The notes under the pieces: generated by a model | What the model was told of the DNA's origin: nothing | Seen by the model: the letters and a program-made list of their open reading frames with translations, nothing else | The model's database searches: none | Shown: positions 1 through 8,817 of the stretch, piece by piece | How positions within the stretch are numbered: the stretch's first letter is position 1 | How the letters are laid out: every line of letters begins with the position of its first letter | Program-made: the position numbers and the translations under genes | Assembly: GCF_008831075.1 (NCBI RefSeq) | Contig: NZ_WBJX01000001.1 | Coordinates: 726,647 to 790,646 of the forward strand | Direction of reading: 5' to 3' | Length of the DNA: 64,000 bases | Source of the DNA: Pseudoclavibacter terrae | GTDB lineage: Bacteria; Actinomycetota; Actinomycetes; Actinomycetales; Microbacteriaceae

Positions 1-919
1 GCAGGGTGATGGTGTCGGTGCTGAGGCTTGTCGAGCTGAGGTCGTCGGCGACCCGCTGGAGTCCGTCGCGCACTGCGGCGATGGTCGGGGACGCCGCGCT
101 CGCGGTTCGGATCGAGGTGAAGATCTCGCGCCGTGGAGCCCCGGCGAGGCTGAGGAATCGCACGCTGGGCGTGGAGTGGGCCCAGGTGAGGTCGTTGAGG
201 ATGCCGACGGCGTGGCCGGTCTCGATGAACCGCATCTGGGCCTGCAGGTCGGCGGTCTCGTAGCGCACGTCGGGTTCGAAGCCGGCGACGCGGCACTGCT
301 GCTCTCCCCAGTGGCGGGATGCGGACCCCTGCGGTTCCATGACCCAGGCGAGCTGGGCTGCATCGGCGAGGGTGGTGACGGGGGAGTCGACGGGCACGGC
401 GAGGCGCAGCGCGTCGCCGGTGAGGAGCCGTTGGTCGAGCCCGGGGTGGTGGGGTGCGGCGTGGCCGGGGTACTGCTCGGCGACGACGACGTCGAAGTCT
501 CCCGCGAAGGTGTCGAAGAGCGCGGATTCCGGCTCGTGCTGCACCATCTCGATGCGGAGGCCGGGGTGCTCTTCCTCCAGGACGCGGAGGAGCGGCGGGA
601 TGAGCGTGAGGGCCGCGGATTGGAACACGGCGATGCGAACCGTGCCAACGGCGCGGCTGGTGGAGGCGAGGACCTCCTGCTCTGCGATCTCGAGTCGTTC
701 GAGGATCTCGGCCGTGTGCCCTGCGAGGATCTCGGCCTGCTGGGTGAGCTGCACGCGGCGCCCGTGCTTGCGGAGGAGTTCGACGCCGAGCTCGGCTTCG
801 AGGGCGGAGAGCTGCTGGGAGACGGCCGATGGCGAGAAGTTGAGCGCCTTGGCGACTTCGGCGAGGGTGCCACGGAGCTGCACTTCGCGGAGGAGTCGGA
901 GCTTGCGTACGTCGAGCAT
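1..919 (-). CDS. LysR-family transcriptional regulator (3' end cut by window edge)
   Basis: Reading leftwards from ATG 919 gives an open frame of 306 codons that runs off the window, so at most a few C-terminal residues are missing (LysR proteins are about 300 residues). The N-terminus carries the LysR winged helix-turn-helix: GTLAEVAKALNFSPSAVSQQ at about 17-36, then LSALEAELGVELL. The rest looks like a periplasmic-binding-fold effector domain (about 90-300). It is transcribed away from putA, the usual arrangement for a LysR regulator and its target, so control of proline catabolism is a reasonable inference; the effector is unknown. A 12-bp palindrome covers its own start codon, which suggests autoregulation. 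High confidence for the family, moderate for the target. Confidence 0.9.
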   Translation of the reverse strand, partial: MLDVRKLRLLREVQLRGTLAEVAKALNFSPSAVSQQLSALEAELGVELLRKHGRRVQLTQQAEILAGHTAEILERLEIAEQEVLASTSRAVGTVRIAVFQSAALTLIPPLLRVLEEEHPGLRIEMVQHEPESALFDTFAGDFDVVVAEQYPGHAAPHHPGLDQRLLTGDALRLAVPVDSPVTTLADAAQLAWVMEPQGSASRHWGEQQCRVAGFEPDVRYETADLQAQMRFIETGHAVGILNDLTWAHSTPSVRFLSLAGAPRREIFTSIRTASAASPTIAAVRDGLQRVADDLSSTSLSTDTITL

Positions 920-929
920 GATTAATCAT
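918..929. promoter_or_regulatory. 12-bp perfect palindrome over the lysR start codon
   Basis: ATGATTAATCAT equals its own reverse complement. Its first two bases lie inside the LysR start codon (917-919) and it sits about 37 bp upstream of the putA -35 box. It is AT-rich in a GC-rich background. Probable operator for the LysR protein or for another regulator of the divergent pair; which one is inference. Confidence 0.5.
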
Positions 930-965
930 CACACGCACTGACGAAAACGCGTCAATTTCCTTCAC

Positions 966-995
966 TTTACCTAACGGAAGTCGGGTGTCGATACT
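966..995 (+). promoter_or_regulatory. Predicted putA promoter, leaderless transcript
   Basis: A -35-like TTTACC (966-971) is followed after 18 bp by a -10-like GATACT (990-995). The putA ATG at 1002 lies 7 bases after the -10, where transcription should begin, and there is no Shine-Dalgarno sequence before it. This fits a leaderless mRNA, which is common in actinobacteria. Confidence 0.45.
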
Positions 996-1001
996 GGTCA
1001 C

Positions 1002-4000
1002 ATGACCGCCACCGAGACGCCTGTCTTCCCCACAGATTCCCTCACCGAGCTCGCGCCGGAGGCTGTCGCGCTCGTGCGCCGATGGCTGACCGAGGCGGCC
1101 GAGATCCCGGTGGACGCATCCGCCGCGCAGCTCGCCGGCGTGCTGAAGGACCCGCAGGGTCTGGACTTCACGGTCGGATTCGTTGACGGCGTGGTGCGCC
1201 CCGAGGACCTCAAGGTCGCGGCGCGCAAGCTCGGCGCGATCGCCGACCAGGTGCCAGGGTTCCTGCCCTGGTACATGAAGAGCGCCGTGCGGGTCGGTGG
1301 CGCGGTGGCGCCAGTCCTGCCCGGCGTCGTGGTGCCGGCGGCGCGCAAGGTCCTGCGGGACATGGTCGGGCACCTCATCATCGATGCGACCGACTCGAAG
1401 CTCGGGCCCGCGATCGACAACATCCGAGGCAAGGGCGTGCGGCTCAACATGAACCTGCTCGGCGAGGCGGTGCTCGGCAAGAAGGAAGCCGCGCGTCGTC
1501 TCGACGGCACGACGAAGCTCCTGGCCCGCGACGACGTCGACTACGTCTCGATCAAGGTCTCGTCGACCACCGCACCGCACCAGCCGTGGGCCTTCGACGA
1601 GGCCGTCGCCGATGTCGTCGAGGAGCTGACTCCGCTCTACCGTCTCGCCGTGAACAGTCCGACGCGCAAGTTCATCAACCTCGACATGGAGGAGTACAAG
1701 GATCTCGAGATGACCATGGCGGTCTTCACGCGCATCCTCGACGAGCCGGAGTTCCTCAACCTCGAGGCCGGCATCGTGCTGCAGGCCTACCTCCCCGACG
1801 CCCTCGCGGCCATGATCCGACTGCAGGAGTGGTCGGCGCGTCGCGTCGCGCGTGGCGGTGCGCCGATCAAGGTGCGGCTCGTGAAGGGGGCGAACCTGCC
1901 CATGGAGCGCGTGGAGGCGTCGCTGCACGGTTGGCCGCTCGCCACGTGGGGCACGAAGCAGGACTCGGACACCAGTTACAAGCGGGTCATCGACTACGCA
2001 CTGACCCCCGAGCGGGTGAAGAACGTGCGCGTGGGTGTCGCCGGTCACAACCTCTTCGACGTCGCGTTCTCCTGGCTGCTCGCCCAGCGCCGGGGCGCGA
2101 CGGACGGCATCGAGTACGAGATGCTGCTCGGGATGGCGCAGAGCCAAGCTGAGGTCGTGAAGCGCGAGGTCGGCGGGCTGCTGCTGTACGTGCCGGTCGT
2201 GCACCCGCAGGAGTTCGACGTGGCGATCGCCTACCTCATCCGCCGCCTCGAAGAAGGGGCGAGCCAGGACAACTTCATGTCGGCGGTGTTCGAGCTCGCC
2301 GACAACGAGGAGCTCTTCGAGCGCGAGTCGCAGCGATTCATCGCGTCGCTCGACGCGCTCGACCGTGAGGTGCCGGCGAGCAACCGAGTGCAGGACCGCA
2401 CCGCGGAACCGAACCCGTTGCCCGCCGACCGCTTCGAGGAGACCCCGGACACGGACCCCTCGCTGCCCGCCAACCAGGCGTGGGCGCGTGGCATCCGCGA
2501 ACGCGCACAGGCGTCCACGCTCGGCACCGCGACCATCGAGGCGAACACGGTCGGCACCGCCGGCGAACTGGACGCACGTGTCACGCGTGCCGTCACGGGC
2601 AGCCAGTCGTGGGGTGCGCTGTCCGGCGCGGCGCGTGCCGAGATCCTGCACCGGGCGGGGGATGCGCTCGAGCGGCGACGCGCCGACCTCATGGAGGTCG
2701 CCGCGTCCGAGGCGGGCAAGACCCTCGACCAGTCAGACCCCGAGATCTCGGAGGCCATCGACTTCGCGCACTACTACGCGGAACTCGCTCGCGGCCTCGA
2801 CGAGGTGGACGGCGCATCCTTCGTTCCGTCGAAGGTCATCGTCGTGACGCCGCCCTGGAACTTCCCCGTGGCCATCCCCGCCGGATCGACCTTGGCCGCG
2901 CTCGCGGCTGGCGCATCCGTCATCATCAAGCCGGCGCGGCCCTCGGCGCGCTGCGGCGCGGTGATGGTCGAGGCGCTCTGGGAGGCCGGTGTGCCGCGGG
3001 AGGTGCTGCAGTACGTGCAGTTCTCCGACCGCGAGCTGGGCAGCGAGCTCATCAAGAATCCGTCGGTCGACCGCGTCATCCTCACGGGTGGCATCGAGAC
3101 GGCCGAGCTGTTCCGCTCGTTCCGCCCCGAGCTGCCGCTGCTCGCTGAGACGAGCGGCAAGAACGCCATCATCGTGACGCCGAGCGCCGACTATGACCTC
3201 GCGGCGAAGGACGTCGTCGCGTCGGCGTTCGGCCACGCAGGGCAGAAGTGCTCCGCCGCCTCCCTCGTGGTGCTGGTCGGTCAGGCGCAGCGCTCGCGGC
3301 GCTTCCGCGAGCAGCTCCTCGACGCCGTGCGCTCGCTCACGGTCGGCTACCCGTGGGACGCGCCGTCGCAGATGGGGCCGATCATCACGCCGGCCTCCGG
3401 CAAGCTGCTCGACGGGCTCACGACGCTCGGTGCGGGGGAGCGCTGGGTGGTCGAACCTCGTCAGCTCGACGACAGCGGGAAGCTCTGGAGTCCTGGCGTG
3501 CGTGCGGGCGTGCAGCGCGGCTCCGAGTTCCACCTCGTGGAGTACTTCGGTCCGATCCTCGGCATCATGACGGCGGACACGCTCGAGGAGGCGATCGAGA
3601 TCGTCAACGAGGTCGACTACGGGCTGACGTCCGGCATCCACTCGCTCGACCGCGGTGAGGTGGCGCAGTGGCTCGACACGATCCAGGCGGGAAACCTCTA
3701 CGTGAACCGGGGGATCACGGGCGCGATCGTGCAGCGCCAGCCGTTCGGCGGTTGGAAGAAGTCGGTGGTCGGATGCACGACCAAGGCGGGCGGGCCGAAC
3801 TACCTCGTCGGCCTCGGAACCTGGGAGCGGGCTCGCGCCGTCGAGGTCGCGCCGGTCGCGAACGCCAGCGCGCAGACGCTCCTGGATGCTGCGGTGGCGA
3901 TCGCGAAGGCGCAGCCGGCGGTGCTGACGAGTGGTGACACCGCGATGCTCGAACGCGCGCTCGGCAGCGACGCGCAGGCCTGGGCGGAGGAGTTCGGGCG

Positions 4001-4475
4001 CGACCGCGACGTGCAGGGGCTGTACGCCGAGCGCAACGTCTTCCGGTACCTGACGTTCCCGGGTGAGATCACGGTGCGGCTCTCCGAGGATGCACGCGTC
4101 GCGGATCTCCTGCGGGTCGTCGCGGCCGGACTCGTCGCCGGAGCGCAGCTGCGGGTCTCGACGGGGGTCGAGCTGCCCTCGGCGGCCAAGGCGGCGCTCG
4201 CGGGGGCCGGCGTGCGCATGCGGGCTGAGTCCGACGCGGAGTTCCTCTCGGCCGCAGGTTCGCTTCGAGGTGGGCGGATGCGTCTCATCGGTGGCGATGC
4301 GGTCGCGTTGGCGCGTGCCGTGGACGGCCGGGTGGACCTGGCGATCTACTCGGGAGCAGTGACCGAATCCGGTCGGGTGGAGACGCTGCCATTCCTTCGG
4401 GAGCAGGCGGTGTCCATAACGGCGCACCGTTTCGGCACGCCGAACGCGCTCACCGAGGGTCTTCTCTCTCGGTGA
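1002..4475 (+). CDS. putA: Bifunctional proline dehydrogenase / L-glutamate gamma-semialdehyde dehydrogenase PutA
   Basis: Oxidises L-proline to pyrroline-5-carboxylate (FAD) and then to glutamate (NAD) in the cytoplasm. The 1157-residue protein has a proline dehydrogenase barrel at about 60-450 (for example VRLVKGANLPMERVEA), then an aldehyde dehydrogenase domain at about 530-980. The cofactor-loop motif VTPPWNFPVAIP, the catalytic Glu716 in ETSGKN and the catalytic Cys750 in GHAGQKCSAAS are all present. About 170 C-terminal residues follow, as in other long PutA proteins. No N-terminal ribbon-helix-helix DNA-binding domain is visible, so unlike enterobacterial PutA it should not repress itself; the divergent LysR protein probably does the regulating. 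ATG 1002 is chosen because the predicted promoter places the transcript start there. Confidence 0.97.
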   Translation: MTATETPVFPTDSLTELAPEAVALVRRWLTEAAEIPVDASAAQLAGVLKDPQGLDFTVGFVDGVVRPEDLKVAARKLGAIADQVPGFLPWYMKSAVRVGGAVAPVLPGVVVPAARKVLRDMVGHLIIDATDSKLGPAIDNIRGKGVRLNMNLLGEAVLGKKEAARRLDGTTKLLARDDVDYVSIKVSSTTAPHQPWAFDEAVADVVEELTPLYRLAVNSPTRKFINLDMEEYKDLEMTMAVFTRILDEPEFLNLEAGIVLQAYLPDALAAMIRLQEWSARRVARGGAPIKVRLVKGANLPMERVEASLHGWPLATWGTKQDSDTSYKRVIDYALTPERVKNVRVGVAGHNLFDVAFSWLLAQRRGATDGIEYEMLLGMAQSQAEVVKREVGGLLLYVPVVHPQEFDVAIAYLIRRLEEGASQDNFMSAVFELADNEELFERESQRFIASLDALDREVPASNRVQDRTAEPNPLPADRFEETPDTDPSLPANQAWARGIRERAQASTLGTATIEANTVGTAGELDARVTRAVTGSQSWGALSGAARAEILHRAGDALERRRADLMEVAASEAGKTLDQSDPEISEAIDFAHYYAELARGLDEVDGASFVPSKVIVVTPPWNFPVAIPAGSTLAALAAGASVIIKPARPSARCGAVMVEALWEAGVPREVLQYVQFSDRELGSELIKNPSVDRVILTGGIETAELFRSFRPELPLLAETSGKNAIIVTPSADYDLAAKDVVASAFGHAGQKCSAASLVVLVGQAQRSRRFREQLLDAVRSLTVGYPWDAPSQMGPIITPASGKLLDGLTTLGAGERWVVEPRQLDDSGKLWSPGVRAGVQRGSEFHLVEYFGPILGIMTADTLEEAIEIVNEVDYGLTSGIHSLDRGEVAQWLDTIQAGNLYVNRGITGAIVQRQPFGGWKKSVVGCTTKAGGPNYLVGLGTWERARAVEVAPVANASAQTLLDAAVAIAKAQPAVLTSGDTAMLERALGSDAQAWAEEFGRDRDVQGLYAERNVFRYLTFPGEITVRLSEDARVADLLRVVAAGLVAGAQLRVSTGVELPSAAKAALAGAGVRMRAESDAEFLSAAGSLRGGRMRLIGGDAVALARAVDGRVDLAIYSGAVTESGRVETLPFLREQAVSITAHRFGTPNALTEGLLSR

Positions 4476-4498
4476 TGTTCGATCGCGTTCGAGGTCGC

Positions 4499-4580
4499 TG
4501 AATACCCCCGCGATTCTCCAGCCAGTCTTCTCTCGGTATTCTGATCCGAAGGTTGGGCAGGCTGGTGTCGGGGGTATTCA
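4499..4580. promoter_or_regulatory. 12-bp inverted repeat bracketing the AraC gene promoter
   Basis: TGAATACCCCCG at 4499-4510 and its exact reverse complement CGGGGGTATTCA at 4569-4580 are separated by 58 bp. A plausible -10 (TATTCT, 4537-4542) with a weak -35 (TTCTCC, 4514-4519, 17-bp spacer) lies between them. The right arm contains the only purine-rich ribosome-binding sequence and ends on the base before GTG 4581. The layout fits autoregulation by the AraC protein, possibly through looping; that is inference. Confidence 0.6.
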
Positions 4581-5597
4581 GTGCCGGGGAATGCACGTCA
4601 GGATGTCAGCGAGTGGCTCGGTAGGATCGCGCACTCGGGGGAGTCGTCAGGCTTCTTCTCCGCCGATGACGTAGATCCCGGCGCATTCGAGGAATTCCGC
4701 GGAGAGTCGGGCTTGGCCCAATTCACGGGCACATCGACGACGATGAATGCCGCGGCGGGCGCGGATTTCCACGCGTACATCCTGAATACGCACGTCGGAA
4801 CCGTGCAGCTCTTCGGCAGCCTTCGCCGGAGTTCCGGCTCGGAACGCGAGGGCGTGGATATCTCTCGCATCGAGAGCGAGAAGCTCGTCGTCATCGGAAT
4901 GATCCGCGGGTCGCTCAAGTTCCGAACCGGCAGCCTCTCTGGTGTGCTCAACCCCGGCGACGTCCTCGTCGTGAACTCGAAGCATCCACTTGTCACGGCG
5001 AGTCTCGGCCCCATCGAGACGCTCGGCTTGGCCGTGCCCCTCGACGATGTCGCGAACGATGCGAGAATCACCGTCAGCGACCGCGCCGTCCGCCTGCCCG
5101 AGACGGCTCTGACCGCTGCCTTCCTGGCGTTCATCGGCCGCTACCTGGTGGAGGCGACGTCGAGCACCAGGGGCGGCCGTCGGTCACCGGCAGGCACGGA
5201 GCCCGTGCTCCACGACCTGCTGCGGGCTGTCCTCGCGCAGGTGACGCTTCCGGCATTGACACCCGCCCAGCATTCGCTGCGGATGAAGGAGGCGGTGCGC
5301 GAGCTCATCGAGAAGTACCACGTCATCCAGGGCTTCGACGCGGACAGCATCGCGCGCGCCCTGCACATCAGCAGGCGGAAGCTGTACCGCGATCTCGCCG
5401 ACGAGGCCGACGGCATCGCGGGGCTCATCGCGGCACGCCGGGTCCAGTCGGCGGCCGCGCTCCTCGTCGAGCAGCCGCAGCGCTCGCTCAACGACGTGTC
5501 GGCTGCGGCCGGCTTCGGGGACGCCACGACGATGCGTCGACATTTCCTCACGCGACTCGGCGTGACACCCGCCGACTACCGCAAGGAACGCCCCTGA
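4581..5597 (+). CDS. AraC/XylS-family transcriptional regulator
   Basis: A 338-residue regulator. The C-terminal third holds the double helix-turn-helix of AraC proteins: DSIARALHISRRKLYRDLAD (about 255-274) and LNDVSAAAGFGDATTMRRHF (about 305-324), with the typical ending GVTPADYRKE. The N-terminal 200 residues resemble the AraC-type ligand-binding cupin (VIGMIRGSLKFRTGSLSGV, then NPGDVLVVNS). The start is GTG 4581, preceded by GGGGG at about the right distance; no in-frame ATG lies nearby. It follows putA in the same direction but has its own predicted promoter. The target is unknown: candidates are itself, putA and the next membrane gene. Family confident, role not. Confidence 0.88.
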   Translation: MPGNARQDVSEWLGRIAHSGESSGFFSADDVDPGAFEEFRGESGLAQFTGTSTTMNAAAGADFHAYILNTHVGTVQLFGSLRRSSGSEREGVDISRIESEKLVVIGMIRGSLKFRTGSLSGVLNPGDVLVVNSKHPLVTASLGPIETLGLAVPLDDVANDARITVSDRAVRLPETALTAAFLAFIGRYLVEATSSTRGGRRSPAGTEPVLHDLLRAVLAQVTLPALTPAQHSLRMKEAVRELIEKYHVIQGFDADSIARALHISRRKLYRDLADEADGIAGLIAARRVQSAAALLVEQPQRSLNDVSAAAGFGDATTMRRHFLTRLGVTPADYRKERP

Positions 5598-5698
5598 TCG
5601 CGTAGCCTCATGTCTGCGGCTCCGGGCTCGCGCTGGGGCGGTCCCGTCGAGGCGCCGGGCGCAGCGCAGCTCCCTGTTCCCCCGTCACCGACAGAAGG

Positions 5699-6334
5699 AT
5701 GGCCGTGGCCTCGTCGATTCACCGCCCAGCGCTCGTGACCGCGAAGATCGGGTTCGGTCTGCTCGCCTTCTCCTCGATCGTGTCCGAGATCGCGACGATC
5801 ATAGAACGCGGCACCTGGGTGCCAGAGAACTTCTTCGCCTACTTCACGATCGAGACCAACATGCTCGTCGTGCTGTCGCTGCTGCTCAGCGCCGTCGCGA
5901 CAGCGGCCAACGCGCAGGGTGCCAGGATCAACGCCTTCCGCGCCGCCGTCACGGTCTACATCCTCATCGTGGGCATCGGCTTCGCGCTGCTGCTCTCGGG
6001 CCTCGTCGACGTCGACTTCACCGCCGTCCCGTGGAACAACACCGTGCTCCACTACGTCATGCCGGTCGTGATGCTGCTCGACCTCCTCATCGACCGGCCG
6101 ACGAAGCGCATCCGGTTCGGCACGGCGCTCATCTGGCTCATCTTCCCCGCCGGCTACGCGGCCTTCTCGCTCGTGCGCGGCAACCTCATCGGCTGGTACC
6201 CCTACCCATTCCTGAACCCCACGGATCAGGGCTACGCGCCGGTTGTGCTCACGATCATCGGGCTCGTCGTGCTCGGGGTCGTGCTCACCTGGCTCGTGAC
6301 GCTGCTCTCGCGGCGACCAGGCAAGTCGCGCTAG
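5699..6334 (+). CDS. Pr6Pr / AIG1(FAR-17a)-like integral membrane protein
   Basis: About 211 residues with roughly six hydrophobic segments. The motif [15 protein letters not shown] (about 40-54) and the later [16 protein letters not shown] carry the Thr and His that are active-site residues in the AIG1/ADTRP lipid hydrolase family, so a membrane hydrolase acting on fatty-acid esters is possible but unproven here. ATG 5699 is only 2 bases from the AGAAGG ribosome-binding site; the in-frame GTG at 5705 is better spaced and may be the true start. A -10-like TAGACT overlaps the stop codon and probably serves the downstream riboswitch transcript. No functional link to its neighbours is evident. 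Confidence 0.75.
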   Translation: MAVASSIHRPALVTAKIGFGLLAFSSIVSEIATIIERGTWVPENFFAYFTIETNMLVVLSLLLSAVATAANAQGARINAFRAAVTVYILIVGIGFALLLSGLVDVDFTAVPWNNTVLHYVMPVVMLLDLLIDRPTKRIRFGTALIWLIFPAGYAAFSLVRGNLIGWYPYPFLNPTDQGYAPVVLTIIGLVVLGVVLTWLVTLLSRRPGKSR

Positions 6335-6344
6335 ACTTCTGACG

Positions 6345-6414
6345 GCCGCGACTGGCGTTCAGGTGGGTCACCACCGGGGAGCGGCTCTTCGGGTTTCGAG
6401 CCGTTCGCCTGGGC
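6345..6414 (+). promoter_or_regulatory. ZTP (pfl) riboswitch upstream of glyA-folD
   Basis: The segment shows the conserved pieces of the pfl/ZTP RNA in order: GACTGGCG (6350-6357), hairpin GGTGG-GTCA-CCACC (6362-6375), CGGGGAGCG, hairpin CGGCTC/GAGCCG (6382-6387 with 6398-6403), then GTTCGCCTGGGC ending at 6414. ZTP riboswitches sense the purine intermediate ZTP, which builds up when 10-formyl-tetrahydrofolate is short, and they switch on one-carbon genes, which is what follows here. Recognition is from memory of the consensus and the paired stems; no covariance-model search was made. Confidence 0.85.
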
Positions 6415-6470
6415 TCGCCGGTTCACGACCACATGTTCGCCGTGCCATCCGGTTTTCTGAAGGAGCCTTC

Positions 6471-7745
6471 GTGACCGATACGTTCAATTCCCCACTGAGT
6501 GAAGTCGACCCCGAGATCGCAGCGGTGCTCGAGCAGGAGCTCGACCGCCAGCGCTCGACACTCGAGATGATCGCCAGCGAGAACTTCGTTCCGCGCGCGG
6601 TCCTCGAGGCCACCGGCAGCGTCCTCACCAACAAGTACGCCGAAGGCTACCCCGGTCGCCGCTACTACGGCGGCTGCGAAGTCGTCGACATCGCCGAGAA
6701 CCTCGCCATCGAGCGCGCCAAGTCGCTGTTCGGCGCGGAGTTCGCAAACGTGCAGCCGCACTCCGGCGCCACCGCCAACGCCGCTGTCATGCACGCCCTC
6801 GCGCGCCCCGGCGACACCCTGCTGGGCCTGTCGCTCGACCACGGCGGACACCTCACGCACGGCATGAAGATCAACTTCTCCGGCCGCCTCTACAACATCG
6901 TCGCGTACGGCGTCGACGCCGAGACCTCGCAGATCGACATGGAGCAGGTGCGCGAGCTCGCGCTCGAGCACAAGCCGAAGGTCATCGTCGCCGGCTGGTC
7001 CGCATACCCGCGTCAGCTCGACTTCGCCAAGTTCCGCGAGATCGCGGACGAGGTCGGCGCCTACCTGTGGGTCGACATGGCGCACTTCGCCGGACTCGTC
7101 GCCGCTGGCCTGCACCCCAACCCGGTACCGCACGCGCACGTCACGTCCAGCACGGTCCACAAGACCATCGGCGGCCCACGCTCCGGCTTCATCCTGACCA
7201 ACGACGCCGACCTGGCGAAGAAGATCAACACAGCGGTCTTCCCCGGCCAGCAGGGTGGCCCCCTCATGCACGTCATCGCCGGCAAGGCGACGGCGTTCAA
7301 GCTCGCTGCGACGGACGACTTCAAGGACCGCCAGGAGCGCACGCTGCGCGGCGCGAAGATCGTCGCCGACCGCCTCCAGCAGGCCGACGTGGCCGGCGCC
7401 GGCATCTCGGTCCGCTCCGGCGGAACCGACGTGCACCTCATCCTCGTCGACCTCCGCAACGCGGAGATCGACGGCAGGCAGGCCGAGGACCTCCTGCACG
7501 AGGTCGGCGTCACCGTCAACCGCAACGCGGTCCCCAACGACCCGCGCCCTCCGCTCATCACGTCGGGACTGCGCATCGGCACGCCCGCGCTCGCGACCCG
7601 CGGCTTCGGCGACGTCGAGTTCACCGAGGTGGCCGACGTCATCGCGCTGGCGCTGCTCCCTGACGCGGATGTGCCCGCCCTGCGTGCTCGCACGAAGGCC
7701 CTCGCCGACGCGTTCCCGCTCTACCCTGGCCTCGGCGAAGCATGA
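6471..7745 (+). CDS. glyA: Serine hydroxymethyltransferase
   Basis: A pyridoxal-phosphate enzyme of the cytoplasm that interconverts serine plus tetrahydrofolate with glycine plus 5,10-methylene-tetrahydrofolate. The 424-residue protein has the family start [17 protein letters not shown], the substrate loop [15 protein letters not shown] and the PLP-lysine motif [18 protein letters not shown] 6471 is chosen because GAAGGAG (6459-6465) lies 5 bases upstream and the family N-terminus begins there. An in-frame ATG at 6363 would place 36 extra residues inside the ZTP riboswitch and is rejected. The stop overlaps the folD start by 4 bases, so the two are probably translationally coupled and share riboswitch control. 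Confidence 0.97.
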   Translation: MTDTFNSPLSEVDPEIAAVLEQELDRQRSTLEMIASENFVPRAVLEATGSVLTNKYAEGYPGRRYYGGCEVVDIAENLAIERAKSLFGAEFANVQPHSGATANAAVMHALARPGDTLLGLSLDHGGHLTHGMKINFSGRLYNIVAYGVDAETSQIDMEQVRELALEHKPKVIVAGWSAYPRQLDFAKFREIADEVGAYLWVDMAHFAGLVAAGLHPNPVPHAHVTSSTVHKTIGGPRSGFILTNDADLAKKINTAVFPGQQGGPLMHVIAGKATAFKLAATDDFKDRQERTLRGAKIVADRLQQADVAGAGISVRSGGTDVHLILVDLRNAEIDGRQAEDLLHEVGVTVNRNAVPNDPRPPLITSGLRIGTPALATRGFGDVEFTEVADVIALALLPDADVPALRARTKALADAFPLYPGLGEA

Positions 7746-8629
7746 CCGCTGCCGCACTCGACGGCAAGAAGGCCGCGGCCGACATCAAGGCCGAGCTCCG
7801 TGAGCGCGTAGCTGCGCTCGCGGAGCGGGGCGTCGTGCCCGGACTCGGGACGATCCTCGTCGGCGACGACCCGGGCTCGAAGTGGTACGTCGCGGGCAAG
7901 CACCGCGACTGCGCCGAGGTGGGCATCGAGTCGATCCGCGTCGATCTGCCCACGGAGACCACGCAGGAGGAGCTCGAGGCGGAGATCGATCGCCTCAACG
8001 CGGATCCGGCCTGCACGGGGTACATCGTGCAGCTGCCGTTGCCGAAGCACATCGACCAGGACCGCGTGATCGAGCGCATCGACCCGTCGAAGGACGCGGA
8101 CGGCCTGCACCCCACCAACCTGGGCCGCCTCGTGCTCAACGCCAACGACCCGATCGTGACGCCGCTGCCGTGCACGCCTCGCGGCGTCATCGAGCTGCTG
8201 CGTCGCAACGACATCTCGCTGAACGGCAAGCACGTGCTCGTCATCGGGCGCGGCGTGACGGTCGGGCGGTCGATCGGCCCGCTGCTCACGCGCCGCGAGA
8301 ACAACGCGACGGTCACCCTCACGCACACGGGAACGCCCGACATCGGCGTGCTCGCGCGCGAGGCGGACGTCATCGTGTCCGCGGCGGGTGTCGCCGGCAT
8401 CGTGCGCCCCGAGTGGGTCAAGCCTGGCGCCGCGGTGCTCGACGTCGGCGTGAGCCGTGTCGAGGACCCGGTGACGGGCAAGTCGAAGGTCGCGGGCGAC
8501 GTCGACCCCGGCGTCTGGGAGGTGGCGGCCTGGGTGTCGCCGAACCCCGGCGGTGTCGGGCCCATGACGCGCGCGCTGCTGCTCGAGAACGTCGTCGAGC
8601 AGGCCGAGCGCCTCAACCCGGCGGTCTAG
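7742..8629 (+). CDS. folD: Methylenetetrahydrofolate dehydrogenase / methenyltetrahydrofolate cyclohydrolase
   Basis: Oxidises 5,10-methylene-THF with NADP and hydrolyses the product to 10-formyl-THF, following directly from the GlyA reaction. The 295-residue protein has the active-site region [16 protein letters not shown] (about 40-55, with the Tyr and Lys expected for FolD), [12 protein letters not shown], the signature [11 protein letters not shown], the nucleotide-binding stretch [18 protein letters not shown] and the ending [18 protein letters not shown]. Length and motifs are normal. ATG 7742 overlaps the glyA stop (ATGA). A strong hairpin follows 14 bases after the stop. Confidence 0.97.
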   Translation: MTAAALDGKKAAADIKAELRERVAALAERGVVPGLGTILVGDDPGSKWYVAGKHRDCAEVGIESIRVDLPTETTQEELEAEIDRLNADPACTGYIVQLPLPKHIDQDRVIERIDPSKDADGLHPTNLGRLVLNANDPIVTPLPCTPRGVIELLRRNDISLNGKHVLVIGRGVTVGRSIGPLLTRRENNATVTLTHTGTPDIGVLAREADVIVSAAGVAGIVRPEWVKPGAAVLDVGVSRVEDPVTGKSKVAGDVDPGVWEVAAWVSPNPGGVGPMTRALLLENVVEQAERLNPAV

Positions 8630-8643
8630 CGCCGCATCCAGGT

Positions 8644-8682
8644 AGAGGGCCCGAGCAGTTCATCGAACTGCTCGGGCCCTCT
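8644..8682 (+). terminator. Terminator hairpin after folD
   Basis: An 18-bp perfect stem (8644-8661 with 8665-8682) with a 3-base loop lies just after the folD stop. No run of T follows, as is common in actinobacteria. It is the probable end of the riboswitch-glyA-folD transcript. Confidence 0.8.
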
Positions 8683-8715
8683 GCTGTAGCTCGTGAATCC
8701 CGCGATGCCACGTCG

Positions 8716-8768
8716 AGGGCGGTGTTGTGGTCGTCAAGGTCGAGTCTTGACGACCACAACACCGCCCT
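8716..8768. repeat. 23-bp perfect inverted repeat between folD and the amidase gene
   Basis: Positions 8716-8738 pair exactly with 8746-8768 around a 7-base loop. Core of the arm: GGTGTTGTGGTCGTCAAG. It lies between the folD terminator and the 3' end of the leftward amidase gene, so it may terminate that transcript; the long and unusually AT-containing arm could equally be a small mobile palindromic element. I saw no second copy in the window. Confidence 0.6.
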
Positions 8769-8817
8769 GGGTAGGGCGTGCAGGGCGCGGAGCGGACTTG
8801 GGGTCGTCCGCCGCGCG

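Noticed and set aside
6363-6470. N-terminal extension of GlyA from ATG 6363
   Set aside because: Falls inside the ZTP riboswitch and lacks similarity; GTG 6471 has the ribosome-binding site.
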